Below are positions 53,118 through 62,100 of a DNA stretch of 64,000 bases, one piece after another. The translations under genes and the position numbers were made by a program. The stretch is from Axinella damicornis (Eukaryota > Porifera > Demospongiae > Axinellida > Axinellidae), in contig OZ007517.1 of NCBI GenBank assembly GCA_963931865.1, forward strand, positions 7,614,676-7,678,675, read 5' to 3'. Positions within the stretch are counted from its first letter, which is position 1. Every line of letters begins with the position of its first letter. The notes beneath the pieces were generated by a model, which was not told the origin of the DNA, did no database searches, and saw nothing but the letters and a program-made list of their open reading frames with translations.

Positions 53118-56100
53118 CAAACACACACACAGTGGTGCAGACCTCTATGCCAAAGACAACAACTATTGCGCACCTGCTCATATTGCAGCTATGCACCAGT
53201 GTGTAGATGCCTTCCATTGTTTGATGGAGTGCATTCCAGACAATACTTCTGTAGTTTTCACGAGTTTTGATGTAAAGACCGACAGAGAAATCGTTTTGAA
53301 GGTATGATTTGATATTTTTACCTGAGGCAAGTCCGTGAATGTCAACCAGATGTGCTCACCTATTGTAGCTAGCAGTCATGTTGAATGGTGCATGCATGAA
53401 TTGACTTCCACAGTTCTGCTGAACTTGATGTTTGTTAACTACTGTAACTTTAATTGCTATTTCCAGTTCTTGGTCAGTGATACCAAATATGGGAAAAAGC
53501 TTTGCAATGCTGCCAATGGTACTAAAGACACCCCCCTGCACATTGCTTCTGAACGTGGAATTCAAGAAGCTGTGAACATTCTGCTACAACACGGTGCATG
53601 CGGTAGTGCTCAGAACAGCAAGCTTGAAACACCAATGCACCTGGCAGCACGAAAGGGACTAGAAGAGTAAGTCTGTATAACATAAGGTGTGAGTACATTG
53701 GTTAATATTACAGTACTGAGTTTGTTTGATAACTGTTCTCATGTCATTCTAGCACTGTGAAACTTTTGATTGACCATGATCTTAAGCTGATGCTGTGTAA
53801 GGATGACAGAGAAAGAACTCCTCTACACACTGCTTGTCGTCATAGAGAAACAGATGTTGTTATGATTCATACCCAGAGTTTGAAGCTGTTACAGGAAGCC
53901 ACCGATACAAATTTACTCGAGGACACTGACAGTATGGGTAACACCCCGCTACACCTTGCCTGTGTCGGGGGAGGTAGCAATTCTGTTCAGTTACTGATTG
54001 ACAGCAACGCAAGTCTTAATCACTACAACTTCAGAGGAGAGGCTCCTATTCATATCGCTGCACAGTATGGATTCGTTCCCATTGCAGACGTTCTATTGGC
54101 CAATGGAGTGAATATTGAATGCCCATCTGAATCAGATGAGTGCACACCTCTCCATCATGCTGCAAAGTGCAATCAAGATGAAATGATCGAATTCTTGCAC
54201 GGAGAACGGTAAGTTAATGGATTGTTACCTCATACTCATGATATGCACACAAGCTGTTAGCAAGGGAAGGCCAAGATTGTATGATGTATACAGTCAACCA
54301 AAAGGAGTTATATAACAATAAAGTAGAATTCAAGTGTTGCCTTTCCTGAAGATAAAGAATATGTTCTTAGCACAGTATTTGTATTTTCTCTATCCATTTA
54401 CACAGTAGCGCAAACATCCATGCGGAAGACTGCAACCTCTGTACTCCAGTTCTGCTGGCTGCTAGCTGCGGGCATACACGTGCATTTGATTGCCTCATGG
54501 GCTACCTGGATCTGGACAAGATAGAAGGGAATCCTATATTCCAAGTGCTGAAAGTCAGGTCTAGGCAGGAAGCAATTCTGAAAGTGAGCTTTGGAACTGA
54601 CAAACTGACACTTATAGTTGTGTGATAGTGGATTAACATGCCCAATATACTTAACTTATTATTCGTACAACAACAAGCCCACTACAGTACCTTAATTCAG
54701 TTGTTGAAACGAACAACATTCATGATTGCTGTATGTTCTGTGATTCATCTTTCATACCATTTTGCATGGCTTTTGCAGTTTCTGGTCAACAACCACACCT
54801 GGGGACTAAAGTTACGGAATTCCAGAGCAGAGCATCAAAACAATCCTCTGCATGTTGCTGCTAAGCAGGGCAACAACCTTGCAGTGAAGGTCATGCTGGA
54901 CCTGGGATTTGATGCCAGAGCAAAGAATGTCTTCCAAAAGAGGCCCTTGCACCTTGCAGCTGAGGAAGGGCATCTTGTGTAAGTCTGAAATCCATGTGCA
55001 TTGCTTGCTTTCAGTTTAAACCGTATCATTATATTTCTGAATAGTGTTGTGAAAACGTTTATCGGTCGTGATGCCTCACTGGTTATGGATAGAGATGAGA
55101 ATGGAATGACTCCTCTCCACCTTGCTTCCCTGTGTGGGAAACTGGAAGCTGTGCAGGCTCATAAATCACAGCTCAGTCTGGTTACAGTTCGTGAAGCTCG
55201 AGATTCTGGTTTAAATACTCCACTGCACCTTGCATGCAGAAGTGGGGACAGAAACGTGGCTGAATATCTGATTGAAGTTGGATGTTCCAAGAATGCCAGA
55301 AACTTGAAAAAGGACAGTTTGATACATGTGGCTGTGCAGAATGGACATATGAGTGTCAGTGAACTTCTTCTGGATAAAGGAGTGTCCACTGAAACTTTAG
55401 ATGCACAGAAACGTACTCCATTTCATGTTGCTGCCAAGTACAACCAAACCAGCATCATTGAGATGCTTAGAAAGCGGTAAGTATAGTGCTAGATATTCTG
55501 GAGCATACCACTTGCCGTGAAAGCTTTACTCATGCATGCAACCTTAGCTGAACGATATTGGCCATTCTGCTCTTGCTTTATCTTTATACAGTGGTGCAGA
55601 CCTCTTTGCCGAAGACTGTGATTCATTCACTCCAGTTTTGGCAGCAGCAGTTCATGGAAACACTGCAGCATTTCACTGCCTAATGGAGTCTGTTGACATG
55701 AGTGATTCCAAGCAGAATCCTGTCTTTAAGGCTATTGAAATCCGGTGTAGCTGGGAGGATATTCTGAATGTAAGCTTTAGTGTTCGAGTATAAGCAATAC
55801 TATAGTATATCAACTCTCCATTTCCTCTTTCCTCCTGCACACGTGCAGTTCCTGTTTAGTGATGTTGAATGGGGTTCAAAGCTCTGGCAGTCTACTGACG
55901 TGGATGAAAACACCCCACTACATGCTGCAGCTAGGCACGGAAATGTTGTAGCTGTGAAAGTGCTCCTGCAACTCAATTTTGATCCGTATGCTAAAAATTA
56001 TGATGGAAGGCTTCCAATACATCTGGCTGCAGAAGAGGGTCATTTCAAGTTAGTTGTTCTGCCTGACAAAGAGTAACAGTATGACTAATGTTATCTGAGT

Positions 56101-59100
56101 CTTTGTTCTCTGTTGTAGAGCTGTACTGGAATTCGTTCATCACGATCCCCGACTAACATTGGCCCCAGATGCTAACAAAAGGATTGCATTGCATACTGCC
56201 TGCCTTAGTGGGCATGTGGAGGTCGTTAAAACCTATAACCTGAGTATATATGAGGTGCTCCATGCTTCTGATAGTAGTGGCAACACCCCACTGCACCTTG
56301 CTTGTGAGGTAGGGAGTGAGGACGTTGTACAAGTTCTAATTGATAGTGGTGCAGGTGTCAGTGAAGCTAACAACGAAGGAATGGTTCCTACACACATAGC
56401 TGCACAGAATGGATCGGTTAGCATTGTCAAAAGGCTTTGGGAAAAGTGTGCTGACACTGTATTGTGTCAGGACAAGTACAAGCGCACTACCCTACATCAT
56501 GCAGCTATGGCTAAACATGACCATGCAGAATTGATACAGTTCTTGATCGAAAAATGGTGAGATATAGTATAATCATATTCTCCTGATCTGTTGGGCATTC
56601 AAGTAGGCTCATAAACTACAGTCTGCATTCATTTGGAACTTCAGTGAAGAAATGCTTGTATGACTAATTCAAAATTTTAAGGCGTCATATTGCTTTCTTT
56701 GTACTTGCACACAGTGGTGTCACAAGTCTCTATGCTGAAGATCAGAACTCCCACACACCCATTCTGATGGCTGCAGCCCATAGGCAGGCTACAGCCTTCC
56801 GATGCTTCATGAAATACGTAGAAGACCTGCAAAGTTCAGAGAGGAATCCCGTCTTCAAAATCTTACATGTTGAATGGAAACAAGCAGAAATTTTGGAGGT
56901 ATGTATGTAACGTGCACGTGGCGGTCTGCGCATGCTAATTGACTTCAGTAATAGATCATTGAGAAATCCAGAATTCAATATTTAGAAGTGAGAATTGCCC
57001 ATAGCACACGGTATTTCTAGGGGAGCACATAGACAGACAGGTGCCATGTACACAATGAAGTACAGAAAAAGGCTCCAGAAATCTCCATAAACAATTATGT
57101 AACACTGATGTAATATATGTAATATGTCCAGTACTGTGCACCGGCCTGACATTGATAATGTTCAGACTACAGTCCTATTCACTGCATGCAAGCAATCTGG
57201 ATGTCTGCCTTGGTACTCATGAACTGTTCATGTTCCTTATTTTTGTGTAGTTCATGATCAATGACAGTGATTGGGGGGGCAAACTCAGTGCAGCAAAGGA
57301 TGAGAATGGAAACACCCCACTGCATGTTGCAGCTCAGGATGGGAATCAGAAAGCTGTTAGTGTGCTGTTAAAACTGAAGGTCCAAGTCAATGCCCGAAAC
57401 GAACATGGAAAATCACCTATCCACGTCGCAGCAGAACATGGACAGCATGTGTAAGTCCCAATTGTGTCTGCGCTGGAATATAATTATGTGAGACTAAGCA
57501 TGTCCAACAGAATCCATGTGTGCCATTCACTGTCAAAGTGGTATTGAGGAGTTGTGTAATGTTAAAATAGAATCAAACCATTGGAACTATATTCCTCCTA
57601 GAGATAGCGTGAAGAGATTTCTCGTTTACTTTATTGTCTCTGTTTGGAATTTCATCAAGGAGTGCATGCATCAGATTCCAGCTAGATCAGTAAACCTTCA
57701 GTTGCTGTCTGCTCCTTTTCTGGATGTCCTCCACAACGATCGGGTGGCATTCTAGAAGTGATCAGGATGATTTTGATTGAAGCTACTCTTTGCAACATAC
57801 ATTTCCAATGTGTGATTATTTCACCTTAATTCCTACATCTCCTTTCCCAGAACTGTGCAACAATTGAGCAAGTATGATCACAAACTGGTGGAGGAACGGG
57901 ATCCTGATGGAAGAAATGCTCTACATCTCGCATGCCAGGGAGGGCATTGGGCTGTTGTGTCTGTATTAAGTAGGCGTATGTCGGACCAAGTTCGTGAAGC
58001 TTGTGATAGTAAAGGGAACAGACCCCTACATCTTGCATGCGAAAGCAACAGTGCAAGTATAGTGAATCTGTTGATCGATATGAAAGCAGATACTACTGCC
58101 AAAAACGACACAAATGAGATACCACTACACATTGCAGCCCGGAAAGGAAGTGTGCAGATCGGCAGGCTGCTGGTGGCCGGAGCCGGAATCAAAGATTCCC
58201 GTGGATTTAATTCCCTACACAATGCTGCATGCCACAACCAGACAAAGATGATCGCATTTCTGTGTGACAGGTGAGGTCACTGATTATGTAATACTGTTAC
58301 AGTTCCTTTCAGTAGATATTATTGCTTCTTTCGTTCCATGCTGTAGTGACAAGAAGAGTCAAACTCTGCTCTATGATAAGGATAACAATCGATGCACTCC
58401 TGTGCTGATAGCTGCAGCCTCTGGGCATGAAGATGCCTTTTACTGTCTGATGAAGTATGTCGATTTAGCTGATCCAAAGAACAATCCGATTTTCTTGGCA
58501 TTTCAAGCTCAATACGAGAAGATGGCTATTTTGCAGGTATAGTGTGTAATGTTAAGAAATTGCATGTCATATTATGTTGTATTACTTGCATCTATTTGCA
58601 CTTTCCAGTTCATGATCAATGACTTGGATTGGGGGGAAAAATTATCTCAGGCCACTACTGAAGATGGCAGAACTCCGCTGCATCTTGCTGCTGAGATGGG
58701 ATACGAACAGTAAGTGCAGTAATTATGATTTTTCGGTTGGGGTAGATGTGTGACCATTTAGTTACAAATTTGTTCTTCAGGATTACTGATCTGCTGATTT
58801 CAAAGTACCGAGAGTTGGTTTATGCCATAGACAAATCAGGAATGATTCCACTTCATCTTGCATGTCACAGTCGAGAAGCTGAAATTGTGGAGGTTCATAT
58901 TTCAAGGCTAGGGGAGTCATTCACAGAAGCATGTGAAACCCAAGACAATGTTGGAAACACCCCATTGCACTACGCATGTGAGAAAAATAGTCCAAACATT
59001 GTTAAACTTCTGATTGAAAATGGTGCAGTGAAAACCACCCGGAACAATCAAATGGAGGCATCCATACATATTGCTGCCAAGCTGGGGTTCACAGATACTG

Positions 59101-62100
59101 CTGAAGTTTTGTTGGATGATGGAATTTTCACCGAAATTGAAGGCAACCATAAATATACTCCACTCCATTATGCTGCAGAAAATAATCACACAGAAATGAT
59201 AAAGATACTATGCAACAGGTGAGATGCACGATTGTTGTAGTACTAGCATGTATAGTATAATTATCCTAACTGCAGAATGAATTGCTTGCGTACAAAACAA
59301 ATGTATTACAGATTGAGAAGAAAGGCATGCAGTTACATGTTTCAATGTTTAATGAGTATATATTATAATAATTGTACGCAGCAGGAGAGCATTACCGCAA
59401 AGCTATAATTCAAATGCAAGAACTTCATCATTGCTGTGTCCTTGTTGATGGGAGTCCACATTACCACTGCATGTAGCGAGAAGTGGATGGACTAAGTAAA
59501 GCTACTTGCATGGTGATAGAATTTTCATCGTAGAGTGTCCTAGAAGCTCATTGCTACGTTAGGCTAAACATTATTTAGATAAAGAATTCTCACCCACTGA
59601 CAGGCTGGAGATGACCGCATAATTATTAGTAACATATTGAATACACATTGAGTTTGGCTGTATGAATTCGTTGGAATACCTAAATATTGGGCTGTACGAA
59701 TAAATAGAGGAACTGTATGAATTCGTTAACTAAAAGTGGGGTGTACAAATTAACATGGTGTACAGAAATTACATTTGAAGGTCTACGCTCATAGGTTATC
59801 AATATCTGCTTGTAAAGTGCTGGCTAGCTACAATGTCTAGACATTAATAAGTGTAGAGTATGCTTTTTACCCATTCAGGGGTGCGGAACTCTACGCTGAA
59901 GATGATGACTCGTACATTCCTGTTATGGTTGCTGCTAAATGTGAAAGAACGGAAGCTTTTGAGTGTCTTATGGGTTACATGAAGGAGCTTGAAGGTGCAA
60001 ATCAGAATCCACTGTTCAAGGTCCTTGCTCTCAAAGCTAATCTTGTTCTCAAGGTAAGGTGATCATAATGCTGTATCCTAGCAGAGTAATAGCAACGTCA
60101 CTGCATGGGTCAAACTCTCTAGTCCTAATTCTTTTGTGCACATTATATACACGTGCACACACACCACTATACATTACTTTAATGGGCATGTACAGCCATC
60201 AATTTACATATAAAATTACATGACACTGCAGTTCATGGTTGAGAACAAGGACTGGTGTCAAACGTTGTGTGAAACCAGAGACAATGCCGGAAACACTCCG
60301 CTGCACACTGCTGTTATGCAAGGCAATTCCATGGCTGTACAACTATTAATAGAACACGAAGCAGAGACTGATGCAGTGAACCAAGATCACAAAACCCCCT
60401 TGCATCTTGCAGCCGAAAAGGGATATCGTGGGTGAGTTGCAGCTTATTATGTCCAGCCTGATCTAACCCCATTGTACTGTGAAATAGACATGCTGTGATG
60501 TACAAGTAGTGTAATGAGTGGGTTCTGAACCATCTGACGCTCAATTCCAAATACATCAGGATGGGTCAATATTTCAACTGAATGTCTCAAGTAAAGTTGA
60601 AATCCTGCATGGAAGCAAGCTAAGGACCTGGGGGAATAGTTTGATCATGGGGTCACGTACGTATATGTTAGACCATGCCTACAAGGGCTTTATCGTGAAT
60701 ACACGAATGAATATTCCTGAGTGTATTCATCGATAAAAGCCCGCCGGTAGGCATGGTCTAATATGCTTGTATCCTGGCAACCAAAGACGTCATCGCGGTA
60801 CCATGGCGATTCCATGGTAACCGTGATGTATTGTCCGCAAACGGCGCGCGTTTTCAGTAGTTCAGTTGACAAAAGCTAGCTAGCCGGAGAGATGACCGAG
60901 ACAGATTCCGATTTTAAACCCCTCCAACGCAAGATTTGGCGTCCGAAAGCGTTTGTAGGCACAGTAAGTGATGCTCAGATGACTATGACATCGAAAGGGT
61001 ATATTCCGCCGGCTTGATGTGCTCCTGATTCTGCCAAATAGCCAAAAGAAATTGTAGTAGTAAGCGACAACACGCTGGACAGCCACAGCTTATCCTCCTC
61101 TTCTGGTGTGATAACCGGAGCATCAAAAACCTCCACTCCTATTCGTTTTGAACAGAGTTCCCGAGAGACAGTATCGCAGGTGCCACGAATTTCTGAAAGA
61201 TGTCTCCGACATCACAGCGCTACTGCTGCTAGGATTCTTGACAAGCATGTAGGCCTCGGGAAGTAAGGCTTTCCCCTCGTCTCGAACCTCTACAACAATG
61301 CAATATCTAGTTATTCAACTTGCCAACGACAGGATTCTCAAGATCTTCTGAGCACCAGTGCTTATATTCCTGGCACTCCTACATTTCCGAAAACAAGTCG
61401 CGGCCCAATCTGTATTGCAAGGGCAAGAGCAGCAAGCTCCAGGACTATGACCGTAACTAGTTAACTGTGTGTATATGTACAACATTCAATCTGAATACGG
61501 TGTTGATAATTCTGTACTGACTGCAGGCCTATGGATGCTGTTCAAATGTTTTTGTGATTCAATTTGTTTGTGCAACTGCCACATGCCACATGCACGGTTA
61601 ATGTATGTGAGGGAAATATCAATATTTCCCTCCTATTTGCGTTATATTTCCCTCCAAATTGGGTTCTTCACGTGTTATTCCCCTTGGAATGCTTTCATCT
61701 TATGGCTTCCCAGGATACAAAAAATGATAAATAACTTCTTGGTTCACCTTTATAATCAAGGAATATTAATATTATTAGGAACAACGAAAGGAGAGTGATC
61801 CAAGAATGGCACATGGTTTTACAGAATGCTTGCAATGCTGTGCTTGACCTTCATGGAGCTCAGTTCCTTATTAAATTTTACATGGAAAGCAACTGAGCTC
61901 TACAAAGAATTCACTAAGCACTGAACTTTCCATATAGGAAGGCACTGAGCTCTGAACATGCTACCTTCCTTATATAGAATGTTCAGAGCTCAGTGCAACC
62001 TTATAGTTATGGAATGTTCAGAGCTCAGTGCCTTCGTTATACAGAAAGTTCAGCAGAGCTCAGTGCCTTCCTAGTATGGAAAGTTCAGAGCTCACTAACT

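Noticed and set aside
32251..54208. Regular direct repeats that could suggest a CRISPR array or satellite
   Set aside because: The repeats are kilobase-scale coding modules with introns in a eukaryotic genome; there are no short repeat-spacer units.
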